Origin: Zychaea mexicana
Lineage: Eukaryota > Mucoromycota > Mucoromycetes > Mucorales > Lichtheimiaceae
Direction: 5' to 3'
Assembly (NCBI RefSeq): GCF_025766255.1
Contig: NW_026516712.1
Coordinates: 62,001 to 126,000, forward strand
DNA: 64,000 nucleotides
This document shows positions 1 to 9,856 of the stretch, in pieces. The stretch's first letter is position 1. Every line of letters begins with the position of its first letter. Position numbers and translations under genes: made by a program. Under the pieces are notes generated by a model that worked only from the letters and a program-made list of their open reading frames with translations, was not told where the DNA came from and ran no database searches.

Positions 1-98
1 CGTTTTTAAGGTGATTAACCTCTTGTGCTGTAAATGACTTTTGGAAGATTTCAGATATTCTTGGTGCTATGAAGTTACAAATGCTTGACAGGGCAAGT

Positions 99-671
99 CT
101 ATATAAATAAGTCCCACGATATAGTTAGCTGTTTCCTGTATCGTTCCAAAACACAAGTACAAAAATAATACTTTGTGCAAATTTCCGTGTCGTTGTCCCA
201 GCCGCTCTCGATGAGCAGATTCTTTGCAGCGATCCCAAGCAGTTTATCAGAGACTGTATCGTTCTTGTTGCTGATTACAGTTAAAAAGTCTTTTTCCATT
301 TCGTTGGGCATGACTCCATTGGTCTATTAAAAAGTGCTCATAAGTCATACACACTCCTACTTTGTCATGTCGCACATCGCTTTTTTTCAGCTTACGTATT
401 TTAGAAAGACTTTGATCACTTTATCATTATCTGATTCGGGATCATTTTCAGCAAGAGACGGCTCACCAGAATAGTCATGAGAAACCAAAGGGTTTGCATC
501 ACCACGAAAAGTTGAAGTTTCACTTCCCCGAAGTACATTTGACACAGCTGTGCCTGCTGCTGAGCTACTGGCACCTAATGTTCTGTATGACTCGATCCAA
601 AATCTTTGGGCTGTGGTGCGCTGTGCAAAACGTACTTCAATATTAGTAACAGCGATCCACAGTAGTCTGCA
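99..671 (-). pseudogene. 3' end of an unrecognised spliced gene, truncated upstream
   Basis: On the minus strand an open frame without a methionine runs from 671 to 396. It ends at a GTAAGC donor. A 72-nt gap (395-324) then ends in TTTTTAATAG, and the same frame continues 323-99. Splicing keeps phase 0 and joins the end VFLKY to TNGVMPNEME. The product is hydrophilic, with an acidic Ser-rich middle, and I do not recognise it. Upstream, the frame meets a stop at 672-674, about 25 bp before the AT-rich hairpin block begins, so the 5' part of the gene is missing. This could be the surviving end of a gene broken by an insertion, or part of the same decayed element seen at 1.3-3.3 kb. The downstream end may also be spliced further: a GTATTA donor lies near 167. 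Confidence 0.4.
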
Positions 672-689
672 TTACACTTGAAGTGTCAC

Positions 690-1258
690 TGAAGAATAAA
701 CATTATTAATAAATATTTTTGAAAACTATAAAATTTTTTCAATCACTAGATTGTAAAAAATTATTATGTTTTCTTATCTCATTTGAGAAATATTAAAAAT
801 TAAATTCTAGAATTATATTTTTATATTTCCATATTTAATAATAATAATAACAAAAACAAAAATAATTATTTTATTTTTTTTTCTTTAAGTCTAAAAAATA
901 AAATTTATTTTATTTTAGCGAAGCTAATACTTTTCGGGTCTTTAGACCCTTCAAGTCTTTTTTTAAATCAAAAATTTACAATTTTTGAGGCGAAGCCTTG
1001 CTTCTTACTTTTTAATTTATTAAAAAGAGTGAAACTTCGTTTCACTAAAAAGAATAAATTCTTTTTTTATTTAATAAAAAGACTTAAAGGGGGATAAACC
1101 CCCAGTTTATAGCTCCTTTTAGTCGCTAAATATAAATCAAAGATTTATATTTTCAAGGACTTAAAGAAAAAAAAAATAATTTGTTTTTGTTTTTTGATAT
1201 ATAAAAAGAAATTATAGATTATAAAAAATTTATTAAATTTTTTTAATCACTATATTAA
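690..1258. other. AT-rich block resembling mitochondrial DNA (candidate NUMT)
   Basis: Base composition changes abruptly from the roughly 40-45% GC of the flanks to very A/T-rich sequence, then back at about 1258. No open frame is present. The only GC-rich spots are short perfect hairpins (915-1152), the style known from fungal mitochondrial intergenic DNA with mobile hairpin elements. The motif CTTTAAGTC or its complement GACTTAAAG recurs near 892, 1081 and 1155. The ends carry related AT-rich words (AATCACTA near 740 and 1245). Nuclear integration of mitochondrial DNA is the simplest reading. An AT-rich nuclear relic or plasmid-derived DNA is possible. Confidence 0.5.
915..1152. repeat. array of eight perfect small hairpins
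   Basis: Eight perfect inverted repeats follow one another: 915-927 (5-bp stem, loop GAA), 936-949 (6-bp, loop TT), 968-988 (8-bp, loop TTACA), 988-998 (AGGC/GCCT, loop GAA), 1028-1046 (8-bp, loop TTC), 1047-1066 (8-bp, loop TAAA), 1089-1103 (GGGGG/CCCCC, loop ATAAA) and 1128-1152 (11-bp, loop AAA). The stems differ in sequence but all loops are 2-5 nt. Short-loop hairpins dispersed in AT-rich DNA are typical of mitochondrial double-hairpin elements in fungi. That family link is inference. Confidence 0.7.
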
Positions 1259-1342
1259 TAGTTAACCCTCACTGTCAACATTACCAGTTCATTGGTCTCT
1301 GTGTATAACGGAGTCCAGGTCGCTTGGTTATACTTGCTAGGT

Positions 1343-3254
1343 CTAGAGTTGGAAAAGAAAGCATATCATGATATCAACAAACTGGATCAACGTGTAATCT
1401 GCAGCATACAAGCATGCGGCAAGAAGGGATACAAACTTGAGAGATAGTGTCGGTCTCGAATTACGGACTTGTAAGATGAATCTGCTCCGCCATAAGTTGT
1501 ATAATGTTACAGGACTTGTTGCGCCGGTCACTGCAGAAAATTGAGCAATGGATCCAGAATACTTTGCAACAAAGCCATCCAATGTTGGTTTTTTCGTGGT
1601 ATCAATGAATTGCATCAGCTCTGTCAAAAATGTGAGTGTCAAATAGAATGGTCAAAAAAAATTTCAAGCTGAAACCAACCTTTAGCTCTAAAAAACATGT
1701 ACTGTCCGTGGGGATTGTGGTTGTCATGGTATAGATCAGACGGTAACCAAGGTGACAATTCGTGAGCAAAGCAGGTTTATGCGTAAGGAGTTTTTGGTCT
1801 GACCTCGCGTATCCAATACAAAATTAAATCACCGCACATCATGGAAATTTGTCCAAGTAGGTCCACCATCACACTGTGAAGTAAAGCTGTCTTGACTAAA
1901 TTGCTTTATTCTGTCGTTTGATCCATCACAACGTGGCCATATTATCTATAGCAGAAAACGAGCTTGTCTTGGTCCAGATTGACTAGGCTCAAATAGTGGC
2001 TATCGTCTTCACAGCCGACACGGTCGTGTGCAGGGAATGTTTTGTGCTCTGCAAGCTGCGCCTCCATGGTAACGGCAGCAGATTCCCCAGTATCCTCCAC
2101 GGAACTATCATTAATCGACTCGTTAACGTACCCTCATGAGTGCTTGGCGTTGCAGGAGTAGCTTTTATCAGCTCGTTGATGCGCTAATACATAAAAGTGT
2201 CGGTTTATCGATGCAAAAGATGTATATGGCGTTAATACTTACATTCTGTAAGTTGTGCTTCTCTTTCCGTAAATCTTTTTGATTTTTTTGCATGGAGATC
2301 AAAGCGTGCCAGGAAATGCGCCGTTCTCGTACTGCATTTTTTAGTGTCAGACTGTGCTTCTTTTCGACTTTTCCTTTGGTCTTCTTGACACCCTCCTTGG
2401 CTTTCTCGTACTGCTTCCTTGCAGAAGCAAACATCTTTCTGAGTCGCTGTGACGAATCCTTTACTGATCCAACTCACTGTCAAGCACGCTGACCTTGTCC
2501 TCTAAATCATCGACATCAAGACCAGGATTGCTCGCCGTTGCTTTCGAATCCGAGCTTCCTTGGCATTTTTTCTTTTTCTTTAACCTCTCTTCGTAAGCTG
2601 AGACAGTCGGCGTGTATCCCGATTTGATCTTGCCCAAGATAGAGGCCGTCTTGTCATCTCTGATTATAACCCAGTCGACAAAGACAATACTGTGTTTGTC
2701 ATATACGGACTTAATCTTGGAAACATTGAAGACCGACTTGATAATCGCTTCGAGTTTTCGCCAAGCCTCGTCGATGGGCGTGACAGCCTTCGAATCTCCA
2801 GAAGCCGTAACTTCAAAGGGCCTTGATCGAACGATACTAAAACTTTGTAGGTAGTGGTAAGACTCAACAGTATGCTGTGGATATGGGAAGGGCTGACGTC
2901 GGGAGATATTGGGTGGACGAGATCTGGGGATCCCAATACCGAAAACAGCGCGTTCCCAAGAAGAATAAACGGTAGCTCGGTAAGCATGGTTGATATCTCA
3001 GAGTTTGGTATATACGTACCCTACCATTTGATAGCGGGTTCTTCGAGTGCAATGTTAAGTTCGGCCAAACGATCTTCCTCATTGAAAGCGAGGCATTCAC
3101 AAATATAGACGCATTTATCGATCCAATGTTGAGCTGCGGTAGGACCATCATTGCTAAAGATGTGAGGACGGGTATGACGACGGCGAGCAATGATCGTAGG
3201 GATAAGAGGTAAGGTCACCTTGTGGGTGTCTTTTTGTCGTCGCATGGTAGGCAA
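1343..3254 (-). pseudogene. decayed transposon-like coding region
   Basis: The minus strand carries a series of protein-like segments broken by stops and frame changes. From 3254 downward, a basic segment is followed by AAQHWIDKCVYICECL and LNIALEEPAIKW, a spacing that resembles the capsid-like domain of retrotransposon Gag proteins (aromatic-rich helix, then a final Trp). A segment at about 2800-2480 contains SVYDKHSIVFVDWVII and a Lys-rich tract. At 2434-2240 RERRISWHALISMQ is readable, at 2130-1740 acidic stretches are interrupted by TAA codons, and at 1642-1343 there is a 99-codon frame. A good acceptor (TTTTTGACAG) precedes the last piece at 1621. I could not identify reverse transcriptase, integrase or transposase motifs, so the Gag reading is weak. 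Confidence 0.35.
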
Positions 3255-4268
3255 TGGTGTAACCGTAGGATCGATGTTGAAGGATTCGAATTGCGAGTAA
3301 GAGCAGCTTTCGACTCGGCGATGTGAAGCTGCATCTGAGATAGATGAGACAAAGCGGACGGATCAGCGTCTCCTTGGGGGAAAATAGGGTCGAGGGTGTG
3401 GTTGGCTGAAGATGGACAAAAACAAAAGTAAGTTCCGTGATATCTTTATTGGAATGGCAATGGTGAAGTGAATAGTGTCGCAGTTGTTAAGAACTGGTAG
3501 AATTGATAGAGGGCGTACAGGGGTCTTTCCTTCATGTTGTATGATGTAGACCTGCCTACATCTTGGATAGCCGCTACGATGCATTATCGCCGCAATGGTT
3601 TATCCATGTTTCTGTCCTGTCATATGTATCTTCGCTCATACGGTGTAATATCAGACCGTTTAGAAGATTTACTGTGTAAGTACTGCTAATGATGATGTCC
3701 GACCGATCAATTTATGTTTAAGACGAATGTTTGGATCTGCCATGTCAATATGGTTGGTTCACCACACCTAGTATTTCGTGTAACGACTTATGCCCCATAT
3801 GCTTATGCCAAATACGACAGGAGGCCATTTTCATATTGATATATTCGAATAACACACTTGGCAATATCATGCAGAATAACAGATGACGTCAAGTATTTGC
3901 CACAATCACTTTCAAGATGTATATATTTAGATAAAATAAATATATTAAATAATCGATTAGTTAAGAAAAGACTACGTATACCAATGGACCTCTCGAAGAA
4001 TGACTTTAAATGCTCAATTTATCCATAACAGTCCGCTGGGTAGCTATTTACGTATACTCTATTTCATATGTAATGCAACTTGTCAATACATCCTCAGCAG
4101 TGAGAGCTAAACGCCTCAATTTTGACGAAAACAACTCGACAAGGTTAAGAGCTGATGCCCAATATCACAATTAGCTATAAGACTCTGTACTTGCGACTCC
4201 TCAAGATTGCCTCTTGAGCATTTGTTGCCCTCACCGTTAGGTACGTAGTCATCTTAGCTCTCGCCTAC
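3255..4268. other. intergenic or degenerate, nothing recognised
   Basis: A minus-strand frame at 3363-3584 (73 codons) has no recognisable content. The rest shows scattered stops in all frames and no RNA gene signature. Confidence 0.4.
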
Positions 4269-5010
4269 CTAATAGCCTGTTGGAACTTCATGACAAGGTG
4301 AACCATACCTTCGCTCGTAATAGTACGCAAAATCATAGCAATAAGTCATGTCATGATGCTTTGGAATCGCCACTCTTACAAATACCTTCATCATTCGGAT
4401 TGTCCAGAATTTCTTTTGATATAAAGATTGAGCCGGCCATCGTCGATAAAAACGCATCTGTGATAGACAATCCTGGTTGAGATGGTCTACATATAGCCCA
4501 TTCTGTTCATTTTGCCGAAAACGCTTGAGATTAATCACCCAGGTTGAAGATGAAGTGCCCGCAATGACACATACAGATATGTTTAATACTATGAGATTAG
4601 CACATATAAAATGTAAGGGGAAAGGATCCATTTCAGAATTTACAAATACAAAATCACAGACAGGTCTATCTTCCAACATTTTTGAAGGCCAGTGAGAAAA
4701 CGGGTTTTTCATACGTTAAGTTAGCAACGGCGTAAAAAGAAAAAGTAAGTTACAAGCATCCTTTTGCTAGCACAACGATCAAACATACCCAGCTCAGTGA
4801 ACACCCGCACAACGTCGTTCATGCCATCGCTACTCATAAGATTCCACATGGCTGCAATGCAATTCATGCTTTCTCATACTTTCACTCGGGACGTCCTTCT
4901 TTCAATCAAAGAACTACCATATGAATGCGGTGCAAACAAGTGGATTCCCTAAGCAACATATTTTAGATGAGAGGGAATATTTGAACACGCAGCATCCCAC
5001 TCGATTTAAC
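4269..5010 (-). pseudogene. unrecognised coding-like remnants
   Basis: A 147-codon minus-strand frame at 4712-4269 contains the protein-like strings HHDMTYCYDFAYYYERR and VINLKRFRQNEQNGL. Farther upstream on the same strand, near 4890-4790, MNCIAAMWNLMSSDGMND is readable between stops. No family is recognised. Because the surrounding 1.3-5.4 kb looks decayed, these are best treated as relics and not as a working gene. Confidence 0.25.
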
Positions 5011-5048
5011 GTTAAAAATTACGTCACAGTTTACTTCCAGTCGCAAGA

Positions 5049-5115
5049 GGTTTCAGTTTGTAATTTTTTCTGACTCACATTTTTGACAGAGCTGAAGCAT
5101 TACATTGGTACCACT
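5049..5115 (+). repeat. inverted, diverged copy of the segment at 1600-1680
   Basis: The plus strand here reads GGTTTCAGTTTGTAATTTTT, then a 23-bp run (5073-5095) identical to the minus strand of 1615-1637, including the TTTTTGACAG acceptor, and then a diverged coding start. The translations are related: ELKHYIGTTT here and ELMQFIDTTK in the minus-strand copy. The copies differ by a roughly 15-nt indel upstream of the shared run. Two related exon starts in opposite orientation bracket the decayed region. Confidence 0.6.
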
Positions 5116-5273
5116 ACCCCCACAAATCAACAGTAATGCAAGAGTAATCCCTCTGCATCTCTTTGCCTTTCTTCCCTTCGGTGTCTGCTTTTCGTCAGTT
5201 TTTCTTTTTTTAAATATAAAGTTGAACTTTTATATTGGTGGAAAACAAGTGAGGTGCATAATTTTTGGTATGG

Positions 5274-5415
5274 CCGCTGTGATTGTTTTAAAACGTCCGC
5301 CAAGCGTTAAATTCACAGGCGCCATAAAGTAAAATATATAACCCGCCAATGAAACGATTCTTACCCGCCAACAAAAAAATTATTGGCCGCCAAGTTGAAT
5401 AAGAATAGTCCGCCA
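5274..5415. repeat. seven-copy CCGCCAA repeat, period 22-24 bp
   Basis: CCGCCAA or one-mismatch versions begin at 5274, 5297, 5319, 5343, 5365, 5387 and 5410, giving spacings of 23, 22, 24, 22, 22 and 23. Only the GC-rich core is conserved; the AT-rich linkers differ. Period and core conservation suggest either an old tandem repeat or a row of protein-binding sites placed about two helical turns apart, such as subterminal transposase sites. Confidence 0.7.
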
Positions 5416-6125
5416 TGTTACAGGAAAAATCCAATACCCAAGTGATCTACATACTATTTGTTGCTATGTGCAACACCAACTAAACCGCTCGACTAAAGCT
5501 AAGATATAGCTTATTGTATACAGCAAAGCGCTGTGTGCACCTCAAAACGTGTTCCAGGAAACTAAATAAAGGAAAACCTGGTAAAAACCATATGCACAGC
5601 ACCTACGCAGAAATAATCGAGAGACTTTGACAGATCTGCAGATCATCATCACGGCCCTGCAGTCGAGCTAACGGTAACGTCTGCACATTACGAAAAAAAA
5701 ACTCTTCGGGTTTCTGCATCCCCTATTGAACGATGATGATGGCTCGACTGGTTTGTGGGTGATGCAGCATGATAGTATACATAGTAAAGTGGATTGTATA
5801 AAGTTACCGTCACCTCCTATCTTCTCACCTGGAATAGGTGTCCGTTCGTCCAGTCGAAACAACGCAATTTCCTTATTGACTAACCAAAAGTGTGCGATGT
5901 TGCCAAGCAAGACAAAAATAGTGAAACCTCTTGTCAATCGTAGCGTTTGATTGGCACGGGCCATGTCTGGGTGGTGTTACCACGGACCTGTACTCGTTTT
6001 TGTCGTTTTAACTCTTTCTCTCTCGGCCCCTTCCCTTGCTCTTCCTTCTTCTTAAATTTTTGCTTGTTTAGACTAACTTCCTCCACCTCCCCTTCAGCCT
6101 TCTTGATTATTGCAGCATAACTATT
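5416..6125. other. upstream region of the MscS gene
   Basis: Contains the possible small divergent frame and, at 6002-6062, a pyrimidine-rich tract (CTCTTTCTCTCTCGGCCCC and more) about 65-125 bp before the MscS start. Such tracts precede several genes in this window and probably mark core promoter or leader DNA. No clear TATA box. Confidence 0.4.
5668..5964 (-). CDS. possible small membrane protein, divergent from the MscS gene
   Basis: A 98-codon minus-strand frame starts at 5964. The N-terminus is basic and followed by one hydrophobic stretch around GFTIFVLLGNIAHFW (residues 13-27), then a charged segment LFRLDERTPIP. A GTGAGA donor after CCAG and a CACAAACCAG acceptor 81 nt later would remove an in-frame intron and join PIP to VEPSSSFNR, giving about 71 residues. 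No family is recognised. Its start lies 161 bp from the start of the MscS gene in head-to-head arrangement. It could equally be a chance frame in the promoter region. Confidence 0.25.
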   Translation of the reverse strand: MARANQTLRLTRGFTIFVLLGNIAHFWLVNKEIALFRLDERTPIPGEKIGGDGNFIQSTLLCILSCCITHKPVEPSSSFNRGCRNPKSFFFVMCRRYR

Positions 6126-6421
6126 ATGACTGGACCCTATGGCGGATCAGAGGGAGCAGATCAAACCGCTCCAACTAGCAACACCGCGGCTGATAGTCCT
6201 TGGTCAGATGGACGTAAGTTTTTTTTCTCTTCTGAAACACGTACACGCACGTTCCCCCTCTCTTATTAATTGAAAGACGATCCCTTCATTATTATTACTT
6301 TCTTTTAGCTGGGCGTCGACAAAGCTCCAGTAGCTCATCCGATACAGAAAGCAAAACCCAGAACGGTAACGCACTACTGCCATCTCCTCCACCACAACAA
6401 CAAGAACAACAACAACAACAA

Positions 6422-6480
<59 letters not shown>

Positions 6481-9400
6481 GCAGCATCGCCCACCGTTTA
6501 CGTCCAACGACACAGACGAACCAGGCACGCGATATTCTACCGATGATGAATCGGCAACGTTGCACGGTTCGATTCCGCCCGACGAAATCCCGTTAGAAGC
6601 ACTGGCAGGTAATTAAATAAAAGGATTCAGTATTCTGAACACACCATAAATCGTCATCAGATCTGAAAGTTATATTCTTTTATTGACATGTACTGTTTTT
6701 GGTATAATTTTTATAGGCAAAGGGCTGGTAACAAATTACGCTGATGATCAATTCGACTGGGCAGGAGGCGATGAAGAGGATGAAGACGAAATAGTAGACA
6801 AGAACAAGCGCAAGAAGCAATCGGGGATCATTTTGTGCTTATCACGCAACTCATCGTATATTGCATGGTCGCTTCTTATCCTGGTGGCGCTTATCTTCAT
6901 TGCTGTGGATGTGGCGGTCTTTGTTGTTTACCGAGACAACGTGTCCATGGTGTCATATAACCTGCAGCTCTGGTTTACTTGGGCGGCGTTCATGTGGTGC
7001 TTAAGCATGCTGCTGCAAGTGGTAGTGGAGCTCGTGCCTTGGGCTATCAAACGTCTTGTAGGCATCTTGAGACCGCAGTCTACCGAAGTATTACGTATGC
7101 GCTTGGCTGTAAGTAGTGATTGACTAGAGGGGAGAGACGTTTTAAAGAACACCAAGATTGCTAAGTCCCACCTCAAATAGTACTACATGGCCTTACGACT
7201 CTACATCAAGTTTTTGATGATTTCGGCATGGAATTGGGGCTCCTGGGCATTTATTCGGGACCAAATCGCACTACCGGCGGAACAAGCAGGCCCGCCGAAC
7301 TACGTGAATGTCCTATTCAATATTTGGGAATGCGTTTTCTTTTTGGCGCTTCTGCTTTTTATTGAAAAATTTCTCCTGCAATTGATTGGTAATGCTGTTT
7401 AACTTTTTTTGGGGTATGCGGAAGTGGAGAGAATAAGAGTGTGTGTGCGTGTAGAACTGAATTAAGGAAAAAGGAACCAATGAGCACTAACTTAGCTAAA
7501 CTTCTTTAGTGACCTCTTTCCACAAGTAAGAATTTCTACTTTCTCACACACTCACAAGCATAGTCAGAACTTACGAAACTTACATATTAACTTGGCCTAA
7601 TTTAGGAAAGCATATGGCTCGCGTATCGACGAAAATGATCATGCGCTGAAGATTTTAGACAAGCTCAAGAAAAGCACGACAAAGCGCAAGATGCCCCAAG
7701 AATTCATCTTAAAACGGATTCGGCGGAATAAGCAGGACAAATCGTCCAGCAAACCCAGCCGAAATGCAACGATGGATGATGGCAAGCAACAACAAGGGCA
7801 ACAACAACAGGATGGCAGCAAGACTCAGTCAATCATGCGTCCTGACGAACACGCCAGCAGCAACAACAATGCAGCGCGAGCTGCTGGAGTACATTTTCCT
7901 TCTTCCGAAAAGATGGATACATTGATCGCTATACCTCCAGTCGATGATCGATATGAGGGAGCTGACGACGAGAAGCATCGTGAAGTGATCGCAGAGGCCG
8001 AAAATGTGATGCCGGAGCGGCAACAAGGACAACGTCCTAATTTTAAAGATCAACGAAGAGGCTCGTCTAATGATTTTTTCAAAAACTTGACACGCCATTT
8101 ACGAGATGTCAGCAAGTCAGATAATAAGCAGCAGCAGCACCATCTGGAAAGAGAATTTCATAACCAGGATGCTGCTTCTCCTCCAACTTTAAGCCCTCCT
8201 CGATCTGGCACCACCACACCTCGTCCAGGATTCTCGCGCAGCAGCACTTGGGCATCCACTATCACCAAAAACATCAATGACAAAAAGGCGTTTATGAAAA
8301 AGAAGAACCAGCCGCCTCAAGCACATCATGGACGATCGCACCAGGCGAAAGCTCTGGCGAAAAAGATTTATCACAATATAGTTGGCACGTCGGGGCGCGA
8401 AGACATTACAGAAGTGGATTTCTATCCTTATTTTCGTACAAATCAAGAAGCCGCAGACGCTTTCCGGATGTTTGACCGTGATGGCAATGGCACCATCAGC
8501 AAAGCCGAATTGCGTTCCACGTGTGTTAGAATTTACCGGGAACGCAAGAACCTAGCGACTTCGATGCGCGATCTTTCCCAAGCTACGGGAAAACTTGATA
8601 TTATTTTGATCGTCATTTTTACGCTTATCTGGGTAAGTGTATTTATGCATGCACACTGGCTGTATTTACAGGTTACAAAGAAAACAAAAGAAAGCTGAAC
8701 CTTAAAATTCTGTACACAATAACGATAATCTTCAGTTGATCGTTGTTTGTGCCGCTTTCGGTGTGAATGTCGGTACAGATCTAATGCCCTTATGGAGTGC
8801 CTTCATTGCGGCCAGTTTCGTGTTTGGTAATAGCGCAAAAGACGCCTTTGAATCGATCATTTTCATTTTTGTCACGGTAGGTTCACTCTCTTTTATTGCA
8901 TTGGTATCCCGTAAGGCCTAATTCATACGTATCTGTCTTTAGCATCCGTTTGACGCTGGAGATCGCGTCCTTATTGGTCCAGAAAACTGGGTAGTCGATC
9001 GTGTCGGCCTTCTTGTCTCAACCTTTATGTAAGTTTTCTTATAGCATTCTAGCCAGACATGCATATCTAAAATATTCTCGAAACGATAGAAATTGGGATG
9101 GCTCTATTGTTTACGCCAAAAATTCTGTGCTTTCAACACAATATATCATCAATGTACGACGTACTGGCCCCATGGGCGAATCTCTCCGTAAGTAAAGTGG
9201 CTTACTCTTTTTGTTTATGACTACTATCATCACAATTCAAGTTAATCCATGAAACAATCACAACTTCGATGCATTTACTGCAATTATTAGAAATTCATAT
9301 TGCATTTACCACACCGTCCTGGAAGATCCACCGTCTTCGAGAACACATGCAGCAATGGGCCAACCAATATCCTGCGTTGTACCGGGTCAACTCGACATCC

Positions 9401-9856
9401 GCCAATATTTTAACATTTGAAAACCAGAACCGACTGACCATGTCCTTCTACTTTGAGCATACGCGAAACTGGCAGGATCCAGGAGGTCGTTGGTTGCGTC
9501 ATAATAACTTTATGATGGAGCTCAAGGAAGAATGCGAACGACTTGAAATCAGCTATGTGCTACCATCGCAGCCATTCGAAAGTAACAAGGAACATCAAGA
9601 TGTATCCGACAAGTACAACATCAACATCAATGACGATGACGACGATGCTGATGATGACGATAATCAGTCTTCAGGAGGTTCCAAAGGTTCCGCAGCAAAT
9701 CGTTTGCATATGAGGCGTCAAAATGCTGAAGGCGCTGTCCGTGGCCCAACCACATCAGGTGGTGCAGCATCAGGTGGAGGAAATGGCACAGGAAATGCTG
9801 CAGGAGCAGCAGCTGGTGCGGCTGCAACTGTTGCATTCACAACTGGATTCATGTGA
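6126..9856 (+). CDS. MscS-family mechanosensitive channel with EF-hand
   Basis: Predicted 973-residue channel of the fungal/plant MscS-like class (as S. pombe Msy1/Msy2), which releases ions under hypo-osmotic membrane tension, usually in ER or plasma membrane. Exons: 6126-6213, 6309-6608, 6717-7108, 7181-7388, 7510-7525, 7606-8632, 8736-8876, 8943-9028, 9090-9187, 9291-9856. The N-terminus is disordered with 26 consecutive Gln. Several membrane spans follow (e.g. SLLILVALIFIAVDVAVFVV, then spans around NVLFNIWECVFFLALLLF). An EF-hand near residue 624 has DRDGNGTISKAEL, with all Ca ligands in place. The MscS core reads FVFGNSAKDAFESI and HPFDAGDRV, then the beta domain. The tail is Asp-rich and then Gly/Ala-rich. 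Exon 5 is only 16 nt yet restores the conserved TSFHKKAYGSRIDEN junction. Ca binding as a regulator is inferred from the family. Confidence 0.9.
6395..6484 (+). repeat. CAA/CAG microsatellite coding polyglutamine
   Basis: A mostly alternating CAA/CAG tract in exon 2 of the MscS gene codes three Gln, one Glu and then 26 Gln (6407-6484). It is likely to vary in length between strains. Confidence 0.9.

Noticed and set aside
5274..5415. CRISPR array
   Set aside because: Repeat core is only 7 bp with degenerate copies and 15-bp linkers, in a fungal genome; it does not have CRISPR repeat or spacer structure.
6204..6565. Minus-strand frames with long polyCys, polyAla-Val or polyLeu
   Set aside because: They are shadows of the CAA/CAG polyglutamine tract of the MscS gene.
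6558..6580. ACGGTTCGATTCCG resembles the T-arm of a tRNA
   Set aside because: It lies in the coding frame of MscS exon 2 (LHGSIPPDE), and no acceptor stem or anticodon arm can be formed around it.
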